Assembly (NCBI RefSeq): GCF_001545075.1
Contig: NZ_FCOB02000020.1
Location: 1 to 64,000 of the forward strand
Source: Caballeronia ptereochthonis
Lineage (GTDB): Bacteria > Pseudomonadota > Gammaproteobacteria > Burkholderiales > Burkholderiaceae
Reading direction: 5' to 3'
Length of the DNA stretch: 64,000 nt
Notes under the pieces: generated by a model
Seen by the model: only the letters and a program-made list of their open reading frames with translations
Told to the model about the DNA's origin: nothing
Databases searched by the model: none
Position numbers and translations under genes: made by a program
Part shown: one piece after another, positions 55,224 to 62,951 of the stretch
Layout: each line of letters opens with the position of its first letter
Numbering within the stretch: the first letter of the stretch is position 1

Positions 55224-56660
55224 ATGACTCAGGATGCAATCAGCGCGGACGTGGCGATCGTCGGCGGCGGGCTAGCCGGACTCGTGGCGGCAAACCGTCT
55301 CGCGGAACTCGGCTTGTCCGCGGTCGTGCTCGAAGCGGGCGAGGATGCGCTCTATCCCGCCAATTCGCGCTACGCGGGCGGCGTGTTTCATATCGCCTTT
55401 CGCGATCTCGACGAAGCGCCGCAGGCCCTGGCCGACGCCATCGCCGACGCGAGCGCGGGCCTGCGCGACCCGTCGCTCGCAGAAGCGCTTGCACGCGACG
55501 GCGCGCGCGTCGTGCACTGGCTCGCGGCGCACGGCGGCGCGTTCGGGCGCGGCGGCGAGTATCCGTTCATGGGCAACATGCTGATGCCGTTCAGCCTGCG
55601 CGAGACCGGGTTCCAGAACCACTGGCGCGGCAAGGGCTGCGACCGCCTGTTGCAGGCGCTCGAAAGCGCGTTCGTCGCGGCGGGCGGGCGCGTCGTGCGC
55701 GGTGCGCGGGCGCGGGACCTCGACGTGTCGCAAGGGCGTTGCACGGGCGTGATCGCGCAAACGCGTGACGGCGGTCGGCTCGCCGTGCGCGCGCATGCCG
55801 TGCTTCTCGCCGATGGCGGTTTTCAAGGGAATGCGGAGATGGTGCGCGAGCATATCTCGCCGCGCCCCGAGCACCTGTGCAAGCGCGGGGCGGGCACCGG
55901 CCTGGGCGACGGCATCCGCATGGCGCGCGCGGCCGGTGCGGCGCTCACGGGCATGGACCGCTTCTACGGCCACGTGCAGCACAAGGCCGCGTTGCACAGC
56001 GAATCGTTATGGCCTTATCCGGTGCTCGATATCGTCGCATCGTGCGCGATCGTCGTCGACGCCGATGGCCGGCGCTTCACGGACGAGGGACTCGGCGGCG
56101 TCGCGCTCGCCAACGCCATCGCGGCGCTCGACGAGCCGCTCTCGTCGTTCGTGGTGCTCGATGAAGCCATCTGGGAAACGGCGGGGCGCGCGTTCCTGCT
56201 CGCGCCCAACCCGGCGCTCGAGGAACTGGGCGCGGTGGTGCATCGCGCAGCCGGCATCGATGCCCTCGCGGCCGAAACCGGCATGGATGCGCGCACGCTC
56301 GCGCACAGCATCGACACGTACAACGGCGCGCTGGAACAGGGCAGGCTCGCCTCGCTGCAGCCGCCGCGCACGGTGAAGCCCGCGATGCTCGCGGGCGGCG
56401 CGGCGCCGATACGCGGGCCGCGCCATATCGCGATTCCGCTCTGCGCGGGCATGACCTACACGATGGGCGGCATCGTGATCGACGCCGACGCGCGCGCACT
56501 CGACGCACACGACCGCCCCGTGCCGGGACTCTACGCCGCGGGCGCGACGACGGGCGGCATAGAAGGCGGTGCGAACTCGGGGTATGTGGGCGGCTTGATC
56601 AAGGCCGCCGTGTTCGGCCTGCGCGCGGCCGAAGCCGCGGCGCGCGACGAGCCGGCCTGA
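55224..56660 (+). CDS. FAD-dependent dehydrogenase (fumarate-reductase/tricarballylate-dehydrogenase-like)
   Basis: 478-residue flavoprotein. The FAD fold is VAIVGGGLAGLVAANRLAELG; the C-terminal loop is AGMTYTMGGIVIDADAR with GLYAAGATTGGIEGGANSG. Such proteins introduce or reduce double bonds next to carboxylates (fumarate reductase, tricarballylate dehydrogenase, 3-ketosteroid 1-dehydrogenase). ATG 55224 has GGAG at an 8-base spacing; a TGATG-overlapping start at 55194 is possible. Last gene of the importer operon, so it acts on the imported compound. Confidence 0.9.
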   Translation: MTQDAISADVAIVGGGLAGLVAANRLAELGLSAVVLEAGEDALYPANSRYAGGVFHIAFRDLDEAPQALADAIADASAGLRDPSLAEALARDGARVVHWLAAHGGAFGRGGEYPFMGNMLMPFSLRETGFQNHWRGKGCDRLLQALESAFVAAGGRVVRGARARDLDVSQGRCTGVIAQTRDGGRLAVRAHAVLLADGGFQGNAEMVREHISPRPEHLCKRGAGTGLGDGIRMARAAGAALTGMDRFYGHVQHKAALHSESLWPYPVLDIVASCAIVVDADGRRFTDEGLGGVALANAIAALDEPLSSFVVLDEAIWETAGRAFLLAPNPALEELGAVVHRAAGIDALAAETGMDARTLAHSIDTYNGALEQGRLASLQPPRTVKPAMLAGGAAPIRGPRHIAIPLCAGMTYTMGGIVIDADARALDAHDRPVPGLYAAGATTGGIEGGANSGYVGGLIKAAVFGLRAAEAAARDEPA

Positions 56661-56691
56661 CGCGCTTGTGACGAAGCGGGGCGCGCCGGAC

Positions 56692-57495
56692 TCAGCCGGC
56701 GCGCTTCGTGTCGAGCGTCTGCGAGAGATAGTGCTTCTGCAGGCTCTTCAGATGCGTTTCCATTTCGGCGGCCGCTTTCTCTTCGTCGCGCGCCATCAGA
56801 TGCTTGAGCAGACGCTTGCGCGAGGGCATCACGGAGCTGTCGGGAAGCGGCGCGAGCACTTCGAGCAATTGCTCGTGAATCTCGACGAGCGCGTCCGTGA
56901 GGATCACGAGCACCGGATTGCGCGCGGCGCGTGCGAGCAGCCGATGAAACTCCAGATTGATGCGCACGCGCTCGCGCACGTCGCCCTTGGCCACGGCCGC
57001 CTCGCTTTCCCGCACGTTTTCGCGCAAGGCCTCGAAATCTTCCTCGTTGCCGCGCAGGCACGCGAAACGCGCTGCCGCGACGCTGACGATGAGGCGCGCT
57101 TCCGTGAGATCCGCGGGCTTGATCGCGCCGAGCCGGAACATGTCGGAAAAGCCCGCGATGACCGCGTCGCCCTGGCCTTCGCGCACGAATGCGCCGCCGG
57201 TCGCGCCCTTGCGGAATTCGAGCACGCCCGCGATCTCGAGCGATCGCAGCGCTTCGCGCACCGTGTTGCGCGATAGCCCGAACGACTCAGCCAGCTCGCG
57301 CTCCGACGGCAGCCGGTCACCCGGCTGCAACGCGCCGTTCGCGAGCTGGCTGCGAATCTGGTCGGCGACGACTTCGAAGGCCCGGCGCGTCTGCACCGGC
57401 GAATAGGCGGGCGCGGGACGCGCGGGCGCGGCCGTGGCCGCCGGCGCGGCCGAAGCAGGAGTGGTCGCGGCGGCGCGCCGGGGCGTGCGATTCAT
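56692..57495 (-). CDS. FadR-type GntR transcriptional regulator
   Basis: 267-residue regulator of the FadR subfamily. An Ala/Pro-rich N terminus (about 40 residues) precedes the winged helix GDRLPSERELAESFGLSRNTVREALRSLE; the all-helical FCD ligand-binding domain follows with metal-type residues NLEFHRLLA and KHLMARDEEKAAAEMETHL. ATG 57495 is chosen. Operators C and E lie in its promoter region and similar sites in front of three other promoters, so it is the candidate master regulator of 40.6-64 kb. The effector is likely a CoA-ester or acid intermediate. Confidence 0.92.
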   Translation of the reverse strand: MNRTPRRAAATTPASAAPAATAAPARPAPAYSPVQTRRAFEVVADQIRSQLANGALQPGDRLPSERELAESFGLSRNTVREALRSLEIAGVLEFRKGATGGAFVREGQGDAVIAGFSDMFRLGAIKPADLTEARLIVSVAAARFACLRGNEEDFEALRENVRESEAAVAKGDVRERVRINLEFHRLLARAARNPVLVILTDALVEIHEQLLEVLAPLPDSSVMPSRKRLLKHLMARDEEKAAAEMETHLKSLQKHYLSQTLDTKRAG

Positions 57496-57507
57496 GGCAG
57501 AGGCTTT

Positions 57508-57525
57508 CAATGATTAATCCATTCA
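57508..57525. promoter_or_regulatory. weak GntR operator E
   Basis: CAATGATTAATCCATTCA, 13 of 18 identical to operator C, placed 12 bases before the gntR start codon. Possible autoregulatory site. Confidence 0.4.
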
Positions 57526-57609
57526 AGGGATAGGCAGATGCTAACCGCTCGTCCGGGAATCGACAAGCAACGCCGGATGGCCGAGGTCGCCGTCGCTTCC
57601 GCCCCCAGA

Positions 57610-57638
57610 GGTATACGCTAATTGCTTAAAAGAAACAA
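57610..57638 (-). promoter_or_regulatory. gntR promoter
   Basis: Minus-strand TTGTTT (57633-57638), 17-base spacer, TATACC (57610-57615). Operator C overlaps the -35. Confidence 0.5.
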
Positions 57639-57652
57639 TGGATGAACCATTG
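57636..57652. promoter_or_regulatory. GntR operator C
   Basis: CAATGGATGAACCATTG, perfect 6-bp arms around ATGAA. It is the most symmetric copy of the operator and lies between gntR and the MFS gene, overlapping the gntR -35 and just before an AATAAT that may be the -10 of the MFS promoter. Confidence 0.8.
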
Positions 57653-57701
57653 AAATAATCTACTTGTTTACGCGGACCACTGCGGCATAACGGGAGCCGG
57701 A

Positions 57702-58982
57702 ATGAAATCCGACCGACTGACGGCTGACGAACTGGTGTCCGAACGTGGCGAGGCCGCGCCCATCGACACGGCCATCGACTCACACGCGCACGGCTATCGC
57801 TGGATCATCCTGCTGGTGATCTGGTCGGCGTTCACCGTGAGCTGCGTGGACCGCTTCGCATGGGCGAGCGTCGCGGCTTCGGTCGGGCATGAACTCGGCT
57901 TCGCGCTGGCCCTGCTCGGCTCGCTGACCACGGCCTTCTACGTGGGCTACACGGTCTCGTGCCCGATCGGCGGCGTGCTCGCCGACAAGCTCGGCAGCCG
58001 CGCGACCCTTGCGCTCTCGATGTTTCCGCTTGCCGCGCTCACCTTCTGCTTCGGCTACGTGCAGAGCTTCACGGCGGCAGTCGCCCTGCACGCGGTGATG
58101 GGCTTTGCCGCCGGCGCCGAGTACGGGGCCACCATCAAGGTGCTGACCGTGTGGTTCGTCAGGGACAAGGGGCGCGCCTTCGGCATCTGGGCGACGGGCA
58201 CCTCGGTTTCGGTCGTGCTGGCCAACGCGACAGTGCCGCGCATCGCCGAACTGTGGGGATGGCGGGCCGCGTATCAGTGGCTCGGCGTCGCGACTTTCGC
58301 TTTCACCTTGCTATGCATGCTGGTCGTGAGAAACGCGCCGCGCCGCCTCGTGCAGGCGCGCGTCACGGGCGCGGAGCTGGCGTCGCTCCTGAGAAGCCGC
58401 GCGCTGATGCTCGTGGCGTTCGCCGGGGCGGGCGCCCTCTACGGCACGCTCGGCTTCGTCGCATGGGCGAACGCACTGCTCACGGTCGCGCATGGCGTAT
58501 CGCAGGTGAAGGCCGGGTCCGTGCTGATGGGCTTCGGCGTCGGCGCATTTCTGTCCAAGCCGCTCTTTGGCTGGCTTTACGACCGGTGGCACACGCATGC
58601 CAGGAGCATGGCGATCGCGGTGCTGCTGTGCTTCGTCACATTGCTGATCGCATTCGGCACTTGCACGTCGATGACGGGCTATTACCTGATCGCGCCGTTT
58701 CTGGGCGCGGCAGCCTACGGCTATACGCCGCTGCTCATCGGCCTTTACACGCGCGCGTCGGGCGCGCGCCTCGCGGGCGCGGCGGCCGGCCTCGTCAACA
58801 CCGTGTGGTCGGTGGGCAGCTTCGTGTCGCCTATCGTCGCGGGCTACGTGTTCGCGCACGGGCGATCGGTGGACGCGACGCTCGCCGTCATCGCCGCCGG
58901 GCCGCTTGCCGGAGCGCTCGTGCTCGCATTTGCGCGCGAGGATCGGCGCCCGGGCGCTTCCGAGCCCGGTTCGGGCACTTGA
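57702..58982 (+). CDS. MFS transporter
   Basis: 426-residue major facilitator with about twelve membrane segments. The loop after helix 2 (GGVLADKLGSR) and the repeat GFGVGAFLSKPLFGWLYDRW are family features. GGGAG precedes the ATG 57702. Separate transporter for a hydrophobic acid or alcohol in the regulon. Its stop overlaps the -35 of the next promoter. Confidence 0.9.
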   Translation: MKSDRLTADELVSERGEAAPIDTAIDSHAHGYRWIILLVIWSAFTVSCVDRFAWASVAASVGHELGFALALLGSLTTAFYVGYTVSCPIGGVLADKLGSRATLALSMFPLAALTFCFGYVQSFTAAVALHAVMGFAAGAEYGATIKVLTVWFVRDKGRAFGIWATGTSVSVVLANATVPRIAELWGWRAAYQWLGVATFAFTLLCMLVVRNAPRRLVQARVTGAELASLLRSRALMLVAFAGAGALYGTLGFVAWANALLTVAHGVSQVKAGSVLMGFGVGAFLSKPLFGWLYDRWHTHARSMAIAVLLCFVTLLIAFGTCTSMTGYYLIAPFLGAAAYGYTPLLIGLYTRASGARLAGAAAGLVNTVWSVGSFVSPIVAGYVFAHGRSVDATLAVIAAGPLAGALVLAFAREDRRPGASEPGSGT

Positions 58983-58984
58983 CA
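58979..58984 (+). promoter_or_regulatory. -35 element of the crotonase operon promoter
   Basis: TTGACA, identical to the -35 of promoters A and B, with operator D 32 bases downstream. The -10 is weak (CATGTT at 59005-59010 is the nearest candidate). Confidence 0.45.
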
Positions 58985-59010
58985 TCCGCTCACTTCTGCG
59001 CAACCATGTT

Positions 59011-59028
59011 TCAAAGGTTGAACCAATA
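59011..59028 (-). promoter_or_regulatory. GntR operator D
   Basis: TCAAAGGTTGAACCAATA; minus strand TATTGGTTCAACCTTTGA. The outer arms match operators A and B; the center is GGTTCAACC in place of GGATGAACC. Confidence 0.75.
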
Positions 59029-59100
59029 AACATTTTGCGGTGCGGCGAAGGCATACCGATGCCCGGGTCGCGCAGAGACACATTCAACGAAGGAGGCACG

Positions 59101-59979
59101 ATGAGCGAAGACCTGCGGGACCTCGTGAAATACGAAGCGACAGACGGCCGGGCATACATCACGTTCTGCCGTGACGAGAAGCGCAACGCCCTGACCTACG
59201 AGATGTTCGATCGCATGATGGAGCACGTCGAGCGCGCCGAACGCGACGACGACGTGCGCGCGATCATCTTCCGCAGCGAAGGCCGCGACTTTTCCACGGG
59301 ACACGATCTCGCCCAGGTGGGCGGCGCGGAATACGGCTTCTCGAAGGAGCCGGGCGCGCGGCGTCCGAGCCAGCGCATCCGCCTGTCGTTCGACAAGCGT
59401 CACGTCGAGCAATTTCGCCAGCTGCTCTATTGCACCAAGCCGACCCTGTCGCTCGTGCAGGGCTACTGCGTGGGCGCGGGCCTCTACATCGTCGAGGCGA
59501 GCGATCTCGCCATCGCGGCGGACGACGCGAAGATCGGCCATCCGGAACAGAAGATGGGTCTCGCGGGCGCGTCGTACATGACGAGCATCAACATCCTTGC
59601 GCTGGGGCCGAAGAAGGCGCGCGAGATCCTGCTGCTCGGCGAAACCATGAGCGGCACCGAGGCGGCGCGCATTGGCCTCGTGAACAAGGCGGTGCCGGCC
59701 GGCGAGCTCGCCGCGGCGGGCGAGGACTGGGCCGAGCGCATCGTGCGCCTGCCGCGCGATGCGATCGCCATCGGCAAGGCGGCCACGCATCTGTCGCTCG
59801 ATTCGCTCGGCATGACCTCGCAGTTCGTGCAGGGCTACGTGATGCACGCGCTCGGCACCAATATCCGCTACGAAGCCGACGAAAACAACTTCATGAGGGA
59901 GCGCCGCAACAAGGGCGTGACGGGCGCGGCGCACGCGCGCGAATCGCGTTACGAAGGGCAGGACAAGGCGGAAGACTGA
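59101..59979 (+). CDS. enoyl-CoA hydratase/isomerase (crotonase) family protein
   Basis: 292-residue crotonase. GHDLAQVGG forms the first oxyanion-hole element and GYCVGAGLYIVEASDLAIAADD the second. Aligned to rat enoyl-CoA hydratase, the first catalytic Glu (Glu144) is replaced by Tyr, whereas Glu164 is kept in GHPEQKMG. Start ATG 59101 has AAGGAGG. It is the first gene of a beta-oxidation-like operon. The missing acid suggests a reaction other than plain hydration, such as isomerisation, ring cleavage or hydrolysis. Confidence 0.9.
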   Translation: MSEDLRDLVKYEATDGRAYITFCRDEKRNALTYEMFDRMMEHVERAERDDDVRAIIFRSEGRDFSTGHDLAQVGGAEYGFSKEPGARRPSQRIRLSFDKRHVEQFRQLLYCTKPTLSLVQGYCVGAGLYIVEASDLAIAADDAKIGHPEQKMGLAGASYMTSINILALGPKKAREILLLGETMSGTEAARIGLVNKAVPAGELAAAGEDWAERIVRLPRDAIAIGKAATHLSLDSLGMTSQFVQGYVMHALGTNIRYEADENNFMRERRNKGVTGAAHARESRYEGQDKAED

Positions 59980-60047
59980 CGCCGCGTCGCGGCGATAACT
60001 TTTCAATCGCCCGCATCGAGCGGGCTCGCAGAAGGAAAGGGCGGAAC

Positions 60048-60842
60048 ATGCTTACTGATCTCACCGGCGCGGCTGCGGTCGTGCTCGGCGGCACGAAGGG
60101 AATCGGGCGCGCCTCGGTCGTGAAGCTCGCGCAAAGCGGCGCGAGCGTCGTGATCCAGGGTCGCGACGAAGGCGCGGCGCGCACGCTCGTCGACGAATGC
60201 AGCGGGTATTCCGGCGAACGCGTCTTCGTGAACAGCGATCTCCTGAGCTACGAAGGCATCGAGCGTGCGGTCGCGCATGCGGTGGAGCGCTTCGGCAAGG
60301 TGGATATCGTCGTGGCGAGCGGCGGGCCGCGCGAGCCGAAGCCCAAGCTCTTCGTCGACATGGCGCCGGACGAGGGCATCGCGTGCCTCACGAGCCGCCT
60401 GATGCCGCGTCTGAACGCCGTGCATGCGGCCACGCGCTTCATGCGCGAGCAGGGCTACGGCAAGATCGTGCTCGTCACCACCGACGCCGCGCGCATCCCC
60501 ACCCCGAGCGAATCGATGATCGGCGCGGCGGGCGCATCGATCATGTTCCTCACGCGCGCGCTCGGCGCCGAGCTCGCGCATCTGGGCATCCGCATCAATG
60601 CGGTCGCCACCACGCTGACGACCGGCACGCCCGCGCACGATCGCTTTCTCGCCGCGAAGGAAGCGGGCTCGCAGGAAGTCATCGTCAAGGCCTTCACCAA
60701 GGCCGAGCAGCGCGTGAAGTTCAAGCTGAACAGCGCGGAGGATCTCGCGGAATACATCCTCTATCTGTCGAGCAAGGAATCGGATCAGGTCTCGGGATCG
60801 ACGCTCAGCATCAACGGCGGCCTCTCGTTCCCGGGCTATTGA
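60048..60842 (+). CDS. SDR-family protein lacking the catalytic Tyr and Lys
   Basis: 264-residue short-chain dehydrogenase fold. Cofactor motif LGGTKGIGRASVV and C-terminal GSTLSINGGLSFPGY are typical. In the usual Ser/Tyr/Lys region, TTDAARIPTPSESMIGAAGAS, the alignment puts Ile at the Tyr position and Gly at the Lys position, and Thr-Thr replaces Ser-Ser. NNAG is also altered (VVASGGP). Either a different catalytic chemistry or a non-oxidoreductase role is implied. ATG 60048 chosen with AAGGAAAGGGCGG upstream. Confidence 0.88.
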   Translation: MLTDLTGAAAVVLGGTKGIGRASVVKLAQSGASVVIQGRDEGAARTLVDECSGYSGERVFVNSDLLSYEGIERAVAHAVERFGKVDIVVASGGPREPKPKLFVDMAPDEGIACLTSRLMPRLNAVHAATRFMREQGYGKIVLVTTDAARIPTPSESMIGAAGASIMFLTRALGAELAHLGIRINAVATTLTTGTPAHDRFLAAKEAGSQEVIVKAFTKAEQRVKFKLNSAEDLAEYILYLSSKESDQVSGSTLSINGGLSFPGY

Positions 60843-60866
60843 ACGGCGTCGGTCCACGGAGTTCAT

Positions 60867-62009
60867 ATGCGTCTCGATGAAGATCTCGTCGCCATCCGCG
60901 ATTCGGTTCGCCGCATGGTGCAAAAGCATGTCGTCCCGCTCATCCCGAGCATGGAGGCGGACGACCGGTTTCCCTCGGAACTCGTGCCGGTGTTCGGCGA
61001 CATGGGCTTGTTGCAGCTGTGGCTGCCCGAGCAATACGGCGGCCCGGGCGGCAACCTCAAGACGGTGTGCATCGTGAAGGAGGAGATCGCGAAGGTTTCG
61101 CTCGCCGCCGCCACGCTATGCGGCAACAACTCGATCTCGTTCGTGCTGCCGATCCTGCATTTCGGCACCGAGGAGCAGAAGGCCCGCTGGCTGCCGCTCG
61201 CCGCCGAAGGCCGGCTCGTGAGCGCGATCGCCGTGACCGAGCCGCAGTCCGGCTCGGACGTCTCCTCGATCCGCACGCGCGCCGTGCGCGACGGCGACAC
61301 CTATGTGATCAACGGCCAGAAGAACTGGATCACATGGGGCGGCCACGCGCATTACGTGCTGCTCTTCGCGCGCACGTCGGAGGCGGGCGGCTCCGACGGC
61401 ATCAGCGCCTTCCTCGTCGACACGCGCACGCCGGGCTTTCGCCTCGGCCGGAAGGAGCACAAGATGGGCCGCCACGGCGCGCCCAATCACGAACTCTTCT
61501 TCGACGACATGCGCGTGCCCGTCGATTGCCGCCTCGGCGCGGAAGGCGAGGGCTTCAAGGCGTGCATGAAGGTGCTCGATCTGAACCGTCCGACCATCGC
61601 GGCGACCTCGCTCGGTCTTGCGCAGGGCGCGCTCGATGTCGCCGTCGCGTATGCGAAGGACCGCCGGCAGTTCGGCCGGCCGATCGCGGAGTTTCAGGGC
61701 ATGCAGTTCAAGCTCGCGGACATGGCGATCAAGGTGGAAGCGGCGCGCAACCTGCTCTACAACTGCGCCGACGAGATCGACTCGGGCGACCACTCGCGCC
61801 TGAACATGCTGTCCTCGATCACCAAATGCTTTGTCACGGACATCGCGATGGAAGTCACCACCGAAGCCGTGCAGGTGCTCGGCAGCTACGGCTATTCGAA
61901 GGAGTTTCCGGTCGAGCGCATGATGCGCGACGCGAAGCTCAACCAGATCATCGAAGGCACCAACGAGATCCATCGGCTGATCGTCGCACGGCGGCTGCTC
62001 GCGGACTGA
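60867..62009 (+). CDS. acyl-CoA dehydrogenase
   Basis: 380-residue flavoprotein oxidising an acyl-CoA to an enoyl-CoA. FAD/substrate signatures AVTEPQSGSDVSSIRTRAV, GRHGAPNHELFFDD, and the catalytic Glu in IIEGTNEIHRLIVARRLL are complete. Electrons go to the EtfBA pair encoded just downstream. ATG 60867. Confidence 0.95.
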   Translation: MRLDEDLVAIRDSVRRMVQKHVVPLIPSMEADDRFPSELVPVFGDMGLLQLWLPEQYGGPGGNLKTVCIVKEEIAKVSLAAATLCGNNSISFVLPILHFGTEEQKARWLPLAAEGRLVSAIAVTEPQSGSDVSSIRTRAVRDGDTYVINGQKNWITWGGHAHYVLLFARTSEAGGSDGISAFLVDTRTPGFRLGRKEHKMGRHGAPNHELFFDDMRVPVDCRLGAEGEGFKACMKVLDLNRPTIAATSLGLAQGALDVAVAYAKDRRQFGRPIAEFQGMQFKLADMAIKVEAARNLLYNCADEIDSGDHSRLNMLSSITKCFVTDIAMEVTTEAVQVLGSYGYSKEFPVERMMRDAKLNQIIEGTNEIHRLIVARRLLAD

Positions 62010-62025
62010 GGAAGGGAGGCGAGCC

Positions 62026-62130
62026 ATGGATCCACAGCGCGCCATTCCCTGCGTCTGCGTGCGCGGAGAGATCGCCGCGCATGCAGACGGCAAGACGAAG
62101 CGATTGCGTACAGAACGGCGCGCCGCCTGA
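62026..62130 (+). CDS. 34-codon reading frame with strong ribosome site, possible gene remnant
   Basis: A strong AGGGAGG sits 9 bases before the ATG at 62026, 16 bases after the acyl-CoA dehydrogenase stop. The frame encodes 34 residues beginning MDPQRAIPCVCVRGE and ends TGA at 62128. The start looks like the next gene of the operon, but it stops early and no homologue is recognised. It may be a deletion remnant or a leader peptide for etfBA. Confidence 0.4.
   Translation: MDPQRAIPCVCVRGEIAAHADGKTKRLRTERRAA
62052..62089 (+). terminator. 14-bp hairpin between acyl-CoA dehydrogenase and etfB
   Basis: CGTCTGCGTGCGCG (62052-62065) pairs fully with CGCGCATGCAGACG (62076-62089) with one G-U pair and a 10-base loop. 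It lies inside the 34-codon frame, 100 bases before etfB. Candidate attenuator or terminator. Confidence 0.45.
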
Positions 62131-62187
62131 TGGACGGTCGCGTCTACGTTCCCAATTGATTCTGCAGCATACGGAGAGACGGAAAAC

Positions 62188-62937
62188 ATGAAAGTGATGG
62201 TGGCGGTCAAGCGCGTGCTCGACTACAACGTGACGCCGCGCGTGAAGCGCGACGGTTCGGGCCTCGACATCGTGAACGCGAAGATGTCGATGAATCCGTT
62301 CGATGAGATCGCCGTGGAGGAAGCGGTGCGTCTGAAGGAAGCGGGTGTGGCGACGGAAGTGATCGCGGTGTCGTGCGGTGTCGCGCAGTGTCAGGAGACG
62401 TTGCGCACGGCGCTGGCCATTGGTGCCGATCGCGCTGTGTTGGTCGAGACCTCGGAGGAGCTGCAGCCATTGGCCGTGGCAAAGCTGTTGAAGGCGCTGG
62501 TCGATCAGGAGAAGCCGGAACTCATCATCCTCGGCAAGCAGGCCATCGACGACGATTCGAATCAGACCGGCCAGATGCTGGCTGCCTTGGCAGGTCTGCC
62601 GCAGGCGACGTTCGCATCGAAGGTCGTGGTCGCGGATGGCAAGGCCACCGTGTCGCGCGAAGTCGATGGCGGCGCGGAAACGCTGTCGCTCAAGCTCCCC
62701 GCCGTGGTCACGACCGACCTGCGCCTGAATGAGCCGCGCTACGTGACGCTGCCCAGCATCATGAAGGCGAAGAAGAAGCCGCTCGCCAGCATGAAGCCAT
62801 CCGATCTCGGTGTGGATGTCGCACCGCGCCTCAAGCAGATCGACGTGAGGGAGCCATCCGCGCGTGGCGCGGGCGTGCGTGTGCCGGACGTCGCCGCGCT
62901 TCTCGACAAGCTCAAGACGGAAGCCAAAGTGCTGTAA
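62188..62937 (+). CDS. etfB: electron transfer flavoprotein beta subunit
   Basis: 249-residue EtfB, starting MKVMVAVKRVLDYNVTPRVK. Family signature LGKQAIDDDSNQTGQMLAALAGLPQATFAS and the C-terminal VDVAPRLKQI are seen. GGAGAGACGGAAAAC precedes the ATG. Carries electrons from acyl-CoA dehydrogenases to ETF-ubiquinone oxidoreductase. Codon use is less extreme at third positions than in the upstream genes. Confidence 0.95.
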   Translation: MKVMVAVKRVLDYNVTPRVKRDGSGLDIVNAKMSMNPFDEIAVEEAVRLKEAGVATEVIAVSCGVAQCQETLRTALAIGADRAVLVETSEELQPLAVAKLLKALVDQEKPELIILGKQAIDDDSNQTGQMLAALAGLPQATFASKVVVADGKATVSREVDGGAETLSLKLPAVVTTDLRLNEPRYVTLPSIMKAKKKPLASMKPSDLGVDVAPRLKQIDVREPSARGAGVRVPDVAALLDKLKTEAKVL

Positions 62938-62951
62938 AGGGGCGGAGACAA

